From contig NC_063012.1 of assembly GCF_020509005.1 (NCBI RefSeq), positions 1,178,001 through 1,242,000 of the forward strand: a DNA stretch of 64,000 nt, in the 5' to 3' direction. The notes beneath the pieces were generated by a model, which was not told where the DNA came from, did not search any database, and worked only from the letters and a program-made list of their open reading frames with translations. Made by a program: the position numbers and the translations under genes. Shown piece after piece: positions 1 through 13,411 of this stretch. Each line of letters opens with the position of its first letter. Position 1 is the stretch's first letter. The stretch comes from Fulvia fulva. Its lineage: Eukaryota > Ascomycota > Dothideomycetes > Mycosphaerellales > Mycosphaerellaceae.

Positions 1-3000
1 ACGACCTACAAGTTACTAGGCTATACGACATGCCTACGAGGCGACGGCAGACCCCGTACGTACTTCTATATTAGTAAGGACATACTAGAATCCGACTGGG
101 AGGTAGTGTACTACGTAGACGAAGAAGGCGGGGGCGATATTACCTCCCTCTACGTAGGTAGTACCTAGATACACAACCTATATATACAACCGCTAGCCTC
201 GAGGTCTAGCCGCGACCTAGGGGTCTATAGACACCTAGACAGTGCGCTTAAGAGATAAGGGTGCTATATCGTAGTAGGAGACTTTAATATACACTACCCT
301 TCCTAGGAAAGCCTTATATAGCCGTACCCTATAGCCGACGAAGTACTCGACTTGATAGCGAGCAACGTAATTGCCCTTAATACCCCGAAGGACCTAGGCA
401 CCTAGAAGAGAGGGGGACTCTAAGGCACGATCGACCTCTCCTAGATCTTAGATAGCTACTACTACACGGTAACCTACTATAGGATCGAACATAAACTCGA
501 GGCGTCGTTAGACTATATGCTAGTCAGGACCTCTATTACGATATAGATATAACGTACACTAGCGGGAACCCCTAAGCTAAACTAGGGAAAGGCCTACTAG
601 GCCAACATCTAGGCGTACCTCGATAACTCTAAGAGGCTAGTCCAGATCGCGTAGTAGTAATATAACAGTAAAGACGAGATAGACGAAGTAGTCTAGGGGT
701 TAATAGACGAAATAAGAAAAGCGACCTCACTTCACGTTCCGCTTGCCTAACTAACGACATAGTCTAAACTATACTAGACGCCGGAGTGTACTACGGTAGT
801 AAGAGAAGCAAGGAGAGCCCGCCGGGTATAGACGAGCAGCTATAGCGAGGAGGCCTAGAACGTATATAGGGAGGCATACTAACAGAAGAAAGCTATAATA
901 CGAAGGGAGAAAGTAGTCGGCTAGAGGGCTATAGTAGAAGAAATCGCCGGCAAGCTAGAGAGGATGTAGAAGCTAGCGAAATGGGCCCGACAGGACCCTA
1001 TATAGGGCCCCTCCTTCTCTATCCTAGCGCTACAATCGCCTAGTAGTCCGGTTAGCGACCCCGAGGCTAAGGCGCGTCTACTAGCTAGTAAGTTCTTCCC
1101 GCCCCTAGTCGAGGCTAATCTAAGCGACATAAATAGCTCTACTCCCCTAGCCCCTAGCATCGCGGTCTAATAGGAGGTGTCCGAGGGAGAAGTTGCCGCT
1201 ATACTAAGGAAGTTGCCGGCGAAGAAAGCCCCGGGGCCGGATAGGATCCTAAACGAGCTACTAAAGAAGTATAGAGATTAACTAGCCCTAGTAGTCGTAG
1301 CGATCTTTAACGCCTACCTATAGACCGGATACTACCCGATAGTATTTAAACAATCGACGATAGTAGTCCTACGTAAGCTATAAAAGGAAGACTATATATA
1401 GGTGTAGTCGTACTGCCTAATTACGCTCCTTAATACTCTTAGGAAGGCGCTTAAGAAGCTAGTTATAACGAGACTCTCCGAGGCGGTAGAGGAGTACTCC
1501 CTACTCCCGGACACCTAGATAGGTACGCGCCTATAGCGATCGACGCTATCCGCGGTAGAACTTATTACCTCTTAGGTAAAGGCTATCTAGTATAAGAATA
1601 GGGACAAGGTGGCTTCCTTACTTAGCCTAGACATATCGGGAGCCTTCGACTACGTGTCACACCCGCGGCTTCTCTATATCCTAAGGTCGAAAGGACTCCC
1701 TGAGTAGCTTGTCAACTTCGTACGATCCTACCTCTAAAACCGTAGTACGTCGATCCTAGTCGGCTAGTATAGAAGCCTATTTCAAGTAGTCTATACTAGA
1801 ATCCCGTAAGGCTTAACGCTAGTACCTATTCTATTCCTCTTCTTTATAGCGACGCTACTCCTAGCCCTAGAATCCTAGAACACCGCTACGAGCGGCTTCG
1901 TAGACGATATAAACATCCTAGCGTAGTCTTCCTCGACTAAGGAGAACTATAGGCTACTAGAAGAGAAGCACAAGATCTACGAGGACTAGGCTAGAAGGTA
2001 CGGGGCTCGGTTTACCCTAGAAAAGTACAATCTAATACACTTTACGCGCCGGCTACGGTTCTATAATATATAAGCTTCTATCTAGATATAGGGGCACACG
2101 ACTAACCCGGTAAATCAGCTTAGGATCCTCGGACTATAGGTAGACCCGGCGCTACGGTAGAGGAAGTACGTATAGGTAATATTACGGAAAGCTAAACAGA
2201 ATATAGCATTATACTAGAGGCTCACTACGTCTATATAGAGGGCGGACTTCCGGTAGTTACGACTTCTATATACGGCTATTATACGGCCAGTCCTTACCTA
2301 TAGTAGCTAAGTATAGTCCTTAGGCGAGAGGGCCTACCTATCGAAGGGACTCGTCGCGCCGCTAGCGAAGATCTAAAACTAATGCCTAAGGAAGGTCACC
2401 GGGGTATATAAGTCGATACTAACGAGGATGCTTAAGTACGAGACCGCTATACCGCCGATCGACCTATATATCTAGGGACTACGGACCTCCTACTTAGGCA
2501 AGTCGGTATAGTACCTAGTATAGAAGGTTATCGCTAGTATAGTCGTAAGGGCCCGCGAATTAGTACTAGCGTATAGGGGCATTCGACCCGGAAACGAGCC
2601 GAACTACCGGGTAAGGGACGAATAGCTAGTTATATAATAGGAAGGTAAGAAATCGTTTATAGAGCAACTATAGAAAGAGAGGTAGAACAACTAGGTTGTA
2701 GGGTATAGTAGACGCCCTTAGCTAGCGGGATAACCTAAGGAATAGTTAGCTACGAAATCTACGGTTAAGCACCCCCTAAAGCTTATCTACTACCGCCTTA
2801 CGAGGGTATAGAGTAGTATAGTAACCTAACTACGAAGCGAACACATCGGCCTCTAGGGGTACCTATTATAGAGGAAGGTTCTAGGATATATAAATACTAG
2901 CTACCCCTACGGCTATCGCTCCTAGAACGTACGGTACGTACTCCTTATCTATCCGAGGTGGTCGCTAGGAAGGGGGGAGTAGATAGTAAAGGCGAGGAAC

Positions 3001-3344
3001 CGGACGATTAGGGCACTTCTTAATAACGCTAAGGTCCTACGGCGTATTACGAACTAGATACTAGAGAAGGGCTAGCTAGAACAGTACCGCCTAGTAGGAG
3101 TAGTATAGGAAGAGAGGACACGACGTAGCGCGACGAGACCGGCTAGGAGCGGGGGCTAACGGGGTAGTGATATAGACTACGTACGTTTAGAGGGAAAGCT
3201 AATCTAGATAAGGAGTAGTCGGGGGCGGGAAGGGTTTTTATATATTCGGGTTTCCCTTTGTATATAATAATAGATATATACCTATATAGGTCGGACAGGG
3301 TCCTAGAACAGGGGAATAACAAATCTATCTATCTATCTATATAT
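1..3344 (+). mobile_element. LINE-A copy 1, non-LTR retrotransposon, RIP-degraded, cut by window start
   Basis: This stretch aligns base for base with 37666-41006 of the intact LINE-A copy in this window. The differences I checked are almost all C to T before A or G to A after T, the mark of RIP. The ORF2 frame (endonuclease, reverse transcriptase, C-terminal zinc finger) can still be followed but carries many TAG and TAA stops where the intact copy has TGG, CAG or CAA. It ends in a TCTA-repeat tail near 3320-3344, as the intact copy does. The 5' part lies outside the window. It cannot make a working protein. Confidence 0.93.
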
Positions 3345-3561
3345 CTAGGGACTATATATCGGCTACGAGACGGTACGCGAACTATCCGGGGTACTACCTA
3401 TCGTATAGCGCGGAATGCCTATAGCGGAAACTAGCGAAAAACAAGGCAATTATAAATAGAACCGTCGCCCTAAGATTCTACGGCGACCGTAAGGCTAGTC
3501 TATACCGGAACTAGCTAGCGGCGGTCGGGTATAAGCACCCTAGGGCCGAGAATAATATAAA
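3345..3561 (+). mobile_element. LINE-A ORF1 fragment, RIP-degraded
   Basis: About 217 bp matching 37131-37348 of the intact LINE-A, the end of ORF1 that carries the last zinc knuckles. It begins directly after the TCTA tail of copy 1, so it looks like the 5'-truncated start of a second LINE-A insertion in the same direction. The similarity stops abruptly near 3561, where minus-strand Gypsy-1 sequence begins. LINE-A homology resumes at 9665 in the same orientation but about 590 bp further along the element. Confidence 0.8.
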
Positions 3562-6500
3562 ACGAGTCGTACGGATGTTCTTAGTACTAAGATACACCTA
3601 ATTACCTACCTTATAGTCTAGAGGAATGCTTCGCTAGCGGTTTACTACTTCTACTTAGAGAGCTTATAACATTTGTATATTCTCTTAAAGGTGCTTATAA
3701 AGCTCGTAAATTCGACGTATAAAGGTTTCTACTGATCGCGTATCTAGTCGCTAGAGAGTAGTTAGTCCTCCCTCCTTTCTAGCGTTTAGGTTAACTCGCT
3801 CTATAAACTTAGGGTTATAGCCTAAGGTAGCGTAGAACGGCGACACACTAGAAGTCTTAGATAGGTAATTATTGATCGCGAACTAAGTAAGGCATAGCTA
3901 TTCTACCTAGTTATCCTATGCCTTATTAGTAAATATATAGAGATACTATTCTATTACCTAGTTAGTACGTTCTAACTATCTATTAGTTTCTAGGTAATAC
4001 GAAGAACTTAGCTTACGATTTATACGGAGCATCTTATAGAGTTTCTTCTAGAAGGTAGTAACCTACTACTTACTACGGTCTAATATAATAGTATTAGGAA
4101 ACCCGCGCCGACAGAACATATGTTTAAGGAAAAGCCTTGCCGTATTCTATACTATTATTACGCTAATAGGGATCAGCTCGACTTCCTTAGTAAGCCTATT
4201 AGTAACGGTTATAATGTTATTATAGACTATACCGTTAAGAGTACTATCTAGGAGTCCGATAATAAAGTCGACTATAATATGTTTCTAAGGTCGATCTGGA
4301 ACAGGAAGTGGCTATAATAATCCTAGTAGCTAGGAGTGTAGAGATTTTGTTATATAGTAGGTACGGTAATTTGCGGTATATCTACGTACGGATCTCGCTA
4401 ATCTAGGCTAGTAGAATCTACGTACTACGAGTTTATAAGTACGAGCTCGTCCTAGATAGCCTACTACTAGAGCGTTATAGTTTATCTTGATTATCCTAGT
4501 CTATAAGGCTTGGTCATTTAGTACCTATAAGCTCTAGCCGTCGTATTGATTTCGAATATATAGTAGGTCGCTATTAACTTTATAGTGTACTAGGTGAATC
4601 TTTGCTCTCTATAGTAGTGTAGGAGTACGGTCTTTCTATAGGTTCTTAATCGCGGTCTTAAGCTCGTTATTAGTTACGTACGCCGTCGACATTCGATACT
4701 CGAGTTCGGCTTCCCGTTAACTTTTACGCGTCGCCGGTTATTTAGTAGGCGTATCTCGTTCTATAGGTATAAACTCTTCAGCTTTAGGGTTTAGCTATAC
4801 TAGTTCCTCTTCTTCCGGCGCATCTTCTACTATTGCCTATAGTAAGGCGATCTTAAGGAATCGCTTAGGAGGTAGTAATGTCTAATACTAATACTAGTTC
4901 CGAGGGTCGTTTACCCCTTATAGAAGGTCCTAGCTACGTCTCGTTAGGCTGTCTAGCTTTATACCTTAAAGTCCTAGACGGTATATTATCTTAAAGTTAA
5001 ACTATAATAAGAACTTAGCCTAACGCGCTTGTCGCCGATTTAGCTACTTTGCTTTATAAAGTATTCTAGGTTCTTATAGTCGGTATAAATCTTGACTAGC
5101 TATAAGTCCTTATTATCTAACTCGTAGGCGAACTCGGGGCTCTATTCCCTAAAAGCCTTAATAATAGCTAATAGTTCCTTATTATAGATTTCATAATTAC
5201 ACTCCTATAGACTTAACTTCTTCGAGTAGAAGGCTATAGGATGTAGCACACCATTCTCGTTATACTACGAAAGCACGCCGGTGTTTATAAAATCTAAAGA
5301 ATCTGTCTCTACTACCGTTTCCCTACCTAGTACATAATATACGAGTATGCCGGCTTTGCTAAACGTAGCTATCAAATTGTTAAAGGCTCGTTAGTAATCT
5401 AGTGACTATTGAATCCTTCTGTTCTTATAATTACTTAGTCCGTCCGACTTGGTCAGGTTTATAAGAGGAGTAGCTATACGCAAAAATGCTTCGATAAACC
5501 GCCTATAGAAGTTGGCAAATCTAAGGAAGGCCTAGACATCCTTTAGGTTCTTAGGAGCTTCCTATGTCTAAATATATTCGAGTTTCTCGGGGTCTATCTC
5601 GATGCCGTTAGGGGTTATAATTAGCCTAAGATACTTCACCTTCTATTAGTAGAATTCGCTTTTATCGATGTCCACTATAAGTCCTACATCGCGTAGCTTA
5701 GTAAGAACCTTCCGTACGTGTTTAATGTGCTCCTCTAAGGTGTCACTAAAGATAAGTACGTTATCTAGGTAGGCCGACACAAAGTCGTCTAGGTGTTCTT
5801 ATAAGACCTTGTTAATATATAATTAGAACGATGCTAGTCTGTTACATAAGCCAAATAATAGCACTAGACACTCGTAGATGCCGTATCGTATTATAAACGC
5901 CGTTAACTACTCGTGCCCTTTAGCTATCCGTAACTTGTTAAAGGCTACTATAATGTCTAGCTTCGTAAAGTACTTCTTACCGTATATACGGTTAAGCGTC
6001 TCTTATATTAAGGGAATCGGATACCGGTTCTTGATAGTAATTGTATTTAATCCTCTATAGTCGATACAAATACGTAGCCTACCTCTAGGCTTACGTACTA
6101 CTAGCACTAGTATAGGAGACTAGCTCGTCTTTTGCCCTACTTTCCGTACCTTCCCTTTAGATATTTACTCGTCTAGCCATTTCTTAACTATCTCGTTCTC
6201 CTTCTTAGCTAGGCCGTAGGGCTTGCGGTATAGTGTCTCTTATAGACTATTAGGCTTAATATGAATCTTATGATCTACGCCTAGTCGGTAAGGTAGGAGT
6301 CCTTTATAATCCTTGACTAAGAAAGCGTCCGTAATATCGTAGTATATCGGCGGCAACTTCTCCTTCGGGTTATAATTAAACTGCTTGTTTAAGAATTGGT
6401 CTAGATTATTAGTAGCTATTATACTTAGCTTAAGCTCTCCGTCGTCGCTCTTACGCCTAGTAGGTATAATGTAGAAGCACTTAGCCCTAGGCCGGTACGC

Positions 6501-9500
6501 GTATATTCCCTACGCGCGTTAAGAAACGCCCTAGTAGTCTACTTCTTTATCGTCTATGTCTTCTAGTTCATAAAATAAGACGTTCAGCTCCGCCCCTCCT
6601 ACTATAAAGCTCGCTACTTCTCTAGTAAAGGGCTCTAGTCCGTACCGTACTAGTGCCTACTTCTTCTTCTCGCGATAGTTTAGGGATTACACTGTTATCG
6701 ATGTCTTATTCTATAGACAGTGACCAAAGTAGTAATCCGATCTAAATGCCACCTCGCCTGTCTCCTAGAAGATGTTTAGGTTGTACGCTATAAGCTACGG
6801 TAGGCTAAAGACGATGTTATATTCGAGGTCGGTAACGTAGTATAACATTTGCTCGTAATAATCGCTAATAACTACGTCTATAAGGGCCGCGTATATAATC
6901 TGCCGTGTAGTAGCCGTTCTATCTCCTAGTATTGGTCGTCGGCTTTACGTCAAAGGGATTAGGGGTATTATATATTTGCGTATAAATTTCTAGTCAAGAA
7001 AGAGAGAGGTAGAAGTAAAATCTATAAGGCCTCGAGCCTTTCTATATTATATTATTACGGGTAACACTATATAAGGGTATATAGCTAGCTATTGTTTATC
7101 TAGTACGTATACCGATATCTTAAGCTCCTTACTATAGTCTATTACCGTCTCTTACATTCCGTGTCTCTTAATCTTATACTCTTTCTATCCTAGGAAGTTC
7201 GGGTAACCGCTATCTACTACGCTTAGGTAGCGGTCGTGCTATTTCCCTACTACGGATCGGCGGCTAGGGAACTAAGGTTCGCGTTCGGATTCGGCGTAGT
7301 ATTACGTAGACGCGGTGGGCAATAGTCGCTATCGTACCTATATATTAGGCATTTAGGGTTAGTCGATACGTAAGAACCTATACGGTAGCGGTAGTACTTA
7401 CCCTACTTCTTAAGGTCTTCGCGCTACTTACGGTTAAGCGTAGGTAGGTTCTATAGATATGTCGGCAGATCCTCCTTCTTCTTAGTACTAGCGTACTATA
7501 GTAGGCGCTATACTAAGGCACCTACTATACCGGTAGCGGTACTAGTAACTACGTTACCGTTATTCTAGTTATTCTAGCCGCTATTACCGTTCGAGTTACT
7601 ATTACTACGGGGGCGCTCCTTCTACGGGTATAGTCGATCTGTCTCGTAGAAGCTCTCGTCTAGTACGGTATACTCCTCGATAACGTCTTATATACTATCT
7701 AGGCGGCGGTCGACTTCGCGGTCGCCGAAGGTCTTAATAAAGTACTTACGGTTTAGTCGGTTACGGAATAGTATAAGCTCGGTCTTATCGGTCTATAATA
7801 TCTAGGCGCGTAACTTCGAGTAGCGGGTATAGAAGGCTATAAAGGTTTCGCCTTGTTCTTACTTATAGGTAGTAATGTTAACTATAGCCTTAGTTCCTTT
7901 ATTACGTATACTATATTAGCGTATTATCTAATCTAATAACTCTTCTCTAGTCTTGAACTCGTTAAAGGACTACTATCTAGGCATAGGGATCCTCGGCTTA
8001 ATACTTCGCTAAGGATCACGTTACGTCTACCTATATACGAAGCGTAGACTATCTACCTTAGTACGGAAGGTTACTATAGTTAGCTTTAGGAGAATACTAC
8101 TATACTAGCTATCGAAATTAGGGTCGTTATTGTTCTTAAAGTACTTAGGGTTAGGCACACCCTTACCGATCTCTATGCCGTAAGTAAGGGTACGGTTAAT
8201 AGTAAAGAGACGTTCTAGAAGGTTAACTAGTAGTGTCTAGGTACGGGTATTACGTATTCTCGAGTCACGACTATTATTATTAGGTCCTAGTCGCGGACGG
8301 TCGTTATCCCGTCCTCGGCTATTATTACTACGGTTATCGTAGTCTCTATCGTTATTACTACTACCGCTACCGCCACCTCTACTAGTAGCTTCGCGATACC
8401 TACGTAATAGCTACTCGAGTAAGGTCTCGCGTAGGCGGGAACGAGAGGGTCGGCGGCCTAAGCGGCCCCTACCTCCGTTCTATATAGTGTCTCCTACCTT
8501 AAGCCGAGCCTTTAGGTTATCGACTTCTTGTTATAGGGCCTAGTTCTTCGCCTTAGCATCTTATGCCTTCTTCTTCTCCTTCTCGTAGATCTCGCTAAAC
8601 TACTTATATAGGTTATTAGCTTCCTTATATTTCTTCTCTAGCTCTTATAACTTAGCTAGGTCGTAATCCTTCTTACTCTTAAGATCTACTACCATTTTCT
8701 ATATAACAAGCTCTTTACTTCGTAGTATCTTATAGACGCGGTCGTATTCGGTATATAGCGTAGTATACTAGGTGTTCTAGAGGTCGTTAGCTCGCTCTAT
8801 TATATCGAGTTGTCTACCCTTAGTAATCGCCGTATTAACTACTTATAGTACGAAGTTATAGGTAGTCTTCGGGTATTAGGATATAAGGGTCGTAAGGTTG
8901 TCTAGGGTAATATTCTAGTATTCGGATACGAGAATGTGTTCTGCCTCGTCGAGTAATAGATATACCTCGTCTAGGTCGCCGCCTAGGTTCTCTTCGAGCT
9001 TGAACTCGAACAGTTCTATAAAGTCAATCTTACTACCTTCTTCTCGCTCGAAGGCCTTCTAGTAAGCTTTATCAATCTCTTATTATAGCGCGACACCGGT
9101 GTCTACTATAACCCGCCGGTTGTCGTCCTATATCTAACTCTAAGGAAAAGAGGAGAGGTCGGGGAAAAGAGATATACGCTACTTACCTTTACCCTTAGGC
9201 TTAGGTAGCGGTAGTATACCGCCGTTCGCTATTTATAAAGTTATATTATCTAGGTTTAGAGAGGCGTAACGGTGCCTATATCCTAACTATCTACGAGTAC
9301 GCGACTACCTATTAATAATGTCGCCGCGTTACGTTCTCTAGGTATCTACGCGCTATACGCCTTACCGTATTCTATGTTCTAATACGACTCTACGCGTTCT
9401 CGAGTCCTACGGTTCTATCTATTCCTATTATTACGCGTCCCTTACCTAGATCCGCGATCTAGGTAGGGTAGTAGAACAAACTATAAGGGCGCGCGTACTA

Positions 9501-9664
9501 TAGGGTCCGAACGAGATAGTTATTATTCTACGAAGCTACGAAAGAGGAGCGCGAGGCGCGGCGAAGTTATAAAGTAAAGCTAAGCCGCGCTAACCTTATA
9601 CGGAAGGTCCGCGGTTTAGCCGGGCCGACGTAGCTATAGTAAGGGGTCACGGGCTACCCGTAAT
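3562..9664 (-). mobile_element. Gypsy-1, LTR retrotransposon remnant, RIP-degraded
   Basis: Read on the minus strand this is a Gypsy gag-pol with many RIP-type stops. The gag-like part runs from about 9120 down to 7400 and has a charged, coiled-coil-like stretch. The reverse transcriptase lies around 6120-5640, with a KYFTKLD motif near 5980 and a YLDN catalytic motif (YxDD family) near 5770. An FYRRFI motif lies near 5510, and RNase H and integrase follow toward 3600. I see no LTR at the left edge: it ends in what looks like pol-derived sequence, so the 3' end is probably truncated. The 5' LTR is probably within 9150-9664 but has no partner to define it. Boundaries are approximate. Confidence 0.8.
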
Positions 9665-12600
9665 ATAGTAGGAGACTTTAATATATACTACCCTTCCTAG
9701 GAAAGCCTTATATAGCCGCACCCTATAGCCGACGAAGTACTCGACTTAATAGCGAGTAACGTAATTACCCTTAATACCCCGAAGGACCTAGTTACCTAGA
9801 AGAGAGGGGGACTCTTAGGTACGATCGACCTCTCCTAGATCTTAGATAGCTACTACTATATAGTAACCTACTATAGGATCGAACATAAACTCGAGGCGTC
9901 GTTAGACTATATACTAGTTAGGACCTCTATTACGATATAGATATAATATATACTAGCGAGAACCCCTAAGCTAAACTAGGGAAAGGCCTACTAGGCTAAT
10001 ATCTAGGCGTACCTCGATAACTCTAAGAGGCTAGTCTAGATCGCGTAGTAGTAATATAATAGTAAAGACGAGATAGACAAAGCAGTCTAGGGGTTAATAG
10101 ACGAAATAAGAAAAGCGACCTCACTTTACGTTCCGCTTACCTAACTAACGACATAGTCTAAACTATACTAGACGCCGGAGTATACTACGGTAGTAAGAGA
10201 AGTAAGGAGAGCCCGCCGGGTATAGACGAGCAGATATAGCGAGGAGGCCTAGAACGTATATAGAGAGGCATACTAATAGAAGAAAGCTATAATACGGAGG
10301 GAGAAAGTAGTCGGCTAGAGGGCTATAGTAGAAGTAATCGCCGGCAAGCTAGCGAGGATATAGAAGCTAGCGAAATAGGCCCGATAGGACCCTATATAGG
10401 GCCCCTCCTTCTCTATCCTAGCGCTATAATCGCCTAGTAGCCCGGTTAGTAACCCCGAGGCTAAGGCGCGTCTACTAGCTAGTAAGTTCTTCCTACCCCT
10501 ATTCGAGGCTAATCTAAGCGACATAAATAGCCCTACCCCCCTAGCCCCTAGTATCGCGGTCTAATAGGGTGTATCCGAGGGAGAACTTACCGCTATACTT
10601 AGAAAGTTACCGGCGAAGAAAGCCCCGGGGCCGGATAGGATCCTAAACGAGCTACTAAAGAAGTATAGAGATTAACTAGCCCTAGTAGTCGTAGCGATCT
10701 TTAACGCCTACCTATAGACCGGATACTACCCGATAGTATTTAAACAATCGACGATAGTAGTCCTACGTAAGCTATAAAAGGAAGACTATATATAGGTGTA
10801 GTCGTACTGCCTAATTACGCTCCTTAATACTCTTAGGAAGGCGCTTAAGAAGCTAGTTATAACGAGACTCTCCGAGGCGGTAGAGGAGTACTCCCTACTC
10901 CCGGACACCTAGATAGGTACGCGCCTATAGCGATCGACGCTATCCGCGGTAGAACTTATTACCTCTTAGGTAAAGGCTATCTAGTATAAGAATAGGGACA
11001 AGGTAGTATCCTTACTTAGTCTAGATATATCGGGAGCCTTCGACTACGTGTTATACCCGCGGCTACTCTATATCCTAAGGTCGAAAGGACTCCCTAAGTA
11101 GCTTATTAACTTTGTACGGTCCTACCTCTAAAACCGTAGTACGTCGATCCTAGTCGGCTAGTATAGAAGCCTATTTTAAGTAGTCTATACTAGAATCCCG
11201 TAAGGCTTAACGCTAGTACCTATTCTGTTCCTCTTCTTTATAGCGACGCTACTCCTAGCCCTAGAATCCTAGAACACCGCTACGAGCGGCTTCGTAGACG
11301 ATATAAACATCCTAGCGTAGTCTTCCTCGACTAAGGAGAACTATAGGCTACTAGAAGAGAAGCACAAGATCTGCGAGGACTAGGCTAGGAGGCACGGGGC
11401 TCGGTTTGCCCTAGAAAAGTACAATCTAATACACTTTACGCGCCGGCCACGGTTCTATAATATATAAGCTTCTATCTAGATATAGGGGCACACGACTAAC
11501 CCGGTAAATCAGCTTAGGATCCTCGGACTATAGGTAGACCCGGCGCTACGGTAGAGGAAGTACGTATAGGTAATATTACGGAAAGCTAAACAGAATATAG
11601 CATTATACTAGAGGCTTACTACGTCTATATAGAGGGCGGACTTCCGGTAGTCACGACTTCTATATACGGCTATTATACGGCCAGTCCTTACCTATAGTAG
11701 CTAAGTATAGTCCTTAGGCGAGAGGGCCTACCTATCGAAGGGACTCGTCGCGCCGCTAGCGAAGATCTAAAACTAATGCCTAAGGAAGGTCACCGGGGCA
11801 TATAAGTCGATACTAACGAGGATGCTTAAGTACGAGACCGCTATACCGCTAATCGACCTATATATCTAGGGACTACGGACCTCCTACTTAGGCAAGTCGG
11901 TATAGTACCTAGTATAGAAGGTTATCGCTAGTATAGTCGTAAGGGCCCGCGAATTAGTACTAGCGTATAAGGGCATTCGACCCGGAAACGAGCCGAACTA
12001 CCGGGTAAGGGACGAATAGCTAGTTATATAATAGGAAGGTAAGAAATCGTTTATAGAGCAACTATAGAAAGAGAGGTGGAATAACTAGGTTGTAGGGCAT
12101 AGTAGACGCCCTTAGCTAGCGGGATAACCTAAGGAATAGTTAGCTACGAAATCTACGGTTAAGCACCCCCTAAAGCTTATCTACTACCGCCTTACGAGGG
12201 TATAGAGTAGTATAGTAACCTAACTACGAAGCGAACACATCGGCCTCTAGGGGTACCTATTATAGAGGAAGGTTCTAGGATATATAAATACTAGCTACCC
12301 CTACGGCTATCGCTCCTAGAACGTACGGTACGTACTCCTTATCTATCCGAGGTGGTTACTAGGAAGGGGGGAGTAGATAGTAAAGGCGAGGAACCGGACG
12401 ATTAGGGCACTTCTTAATAACGCTAAGGTCCTACGGCGTATTACGAACTAGATACTAGAGAAGGGCTAGCTAGAACAGTACCGCCTAGTAGGAGTAGTAT
12501 AGGAAGAGAGGATACGACGTAGCGTAACGAGACCGGCTAGGAGCGGGGGCTAACGGGGTAGTGATATAGACTACGTACGTTTAGAGAGAAAGCTAATCTA

Positions 12601-12729
12601 GATAAGGAGAAGTCGGGGGCGGGAAGGGTTTTTACCTATTCGGGTTTCCCTTTATATATAATAATAGATATATACCTATATAGGCCGAATAGGGTCCTAG
12701 AATAGGGGAATAACAAATCTATCTATATA
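9665..12729 (+). mobile_element. LINE-A copy 2, 5'-truncated, RIP-degraded
   Basis: Colinear with 37936-41006 of the intact LINE-A, starting inside the endonuclease domain and ending in the same TCTA-type tail (12717-12729). It shares many mutated sites with copy 1 but is more fully converted at some: the intact GTGGCTTCC is unchanged in copy 1 but GTAGTATCC here. The ORF2 frame is full of TAG and TAA stops. It may be the continuation of the fragment at 3345-3561, split by Gypsy-1, but about 590 bp of the element would then be missing. Confidence 0.92.
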
Positions 12730-13411
12730 AAGTCGATACCTTTACTATCGTCTTCGTAAGACGAGAGACGAGTATCTTCGATACCCGGTCGTACTAGCTT
12801 TTTACCTTCTACCCTACTACCCTCGTATCGTATTAAAGACTAAGGCGTATTATTAGTTATAGGAATTTATAAATCGGGTATATATAGATAAGAGAGAGTA
12901 GACCTGTCTATTCTGTTTCCCTACTTATACTATATCCTACTTACGCGGTCTAGATATATACTATCGCTAAGGATCGAGTTAAGCTAGTTCTAAAGTTCTA
13001 GGTTCTAAGGGTCTCCGGTTAGTAACTCGGCTAAGACAGAGGGCGTACGTTATAGGTGTTGCTATCGCTAAATAGTAGCGCTAGGTCGTATACTTAAAGG
13101 TCGTAGGGGAGGGCGTCGAGAGGCCTCGTCGGCGTTCTCTATTATCGCGAATTAATCGTACGGTCTAGTACTATCGTACTATCTCGGGCGGTCTCGGTAT
13201 CGTACGTAGAGGTTAGCTCTCTACTCGTAGGTAGGCGTAACTAACTATTACGGGCGAGAGTACTATAATAGGGTCGGGCAAAGACATATATAGTTACGCG
13301 AGCTATCTAAGAGAGCGCGAGAGGCGCGAGAAGATAAAGTAGCGCGAATTGCGCTAGCGGGCACTAGCGGCCGCTAGCGCGCGGGCGTACGGCCGACAAT
13401 ACTATATTACG
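12730..13411 (-). repeat. LTR-like remnant, RIP-degraded, unassigned
   Basis: No coding frame can be followed. Read on the minus strand from 13411 the sequence starts TGTCGGCCG and then has a TATA-like stretch and a pyrimidine/CG-rich part. That arrangement resembles the LTR of Gypsy-3 (17737 onward) and the 5' flank of Gypsy-1, so it is probably a solo LTR or the end of a related Gypsy element. A 14 bp perfect palindrome, CTAGCGGCCGCTAG, lies at 13364-13377. There is no partner LTR, so the assignment is inference. Confidence 0.4.

Noticed and set aside
921..1160. 79-codon minus-strand frame (and the similar one at 10315-10524 and the 228-codon one at 38139-38825)
   Set aside because: All three are antisense to the LINE-A ORF2 reading frame at the same element position; they are shadows of it, not genes.
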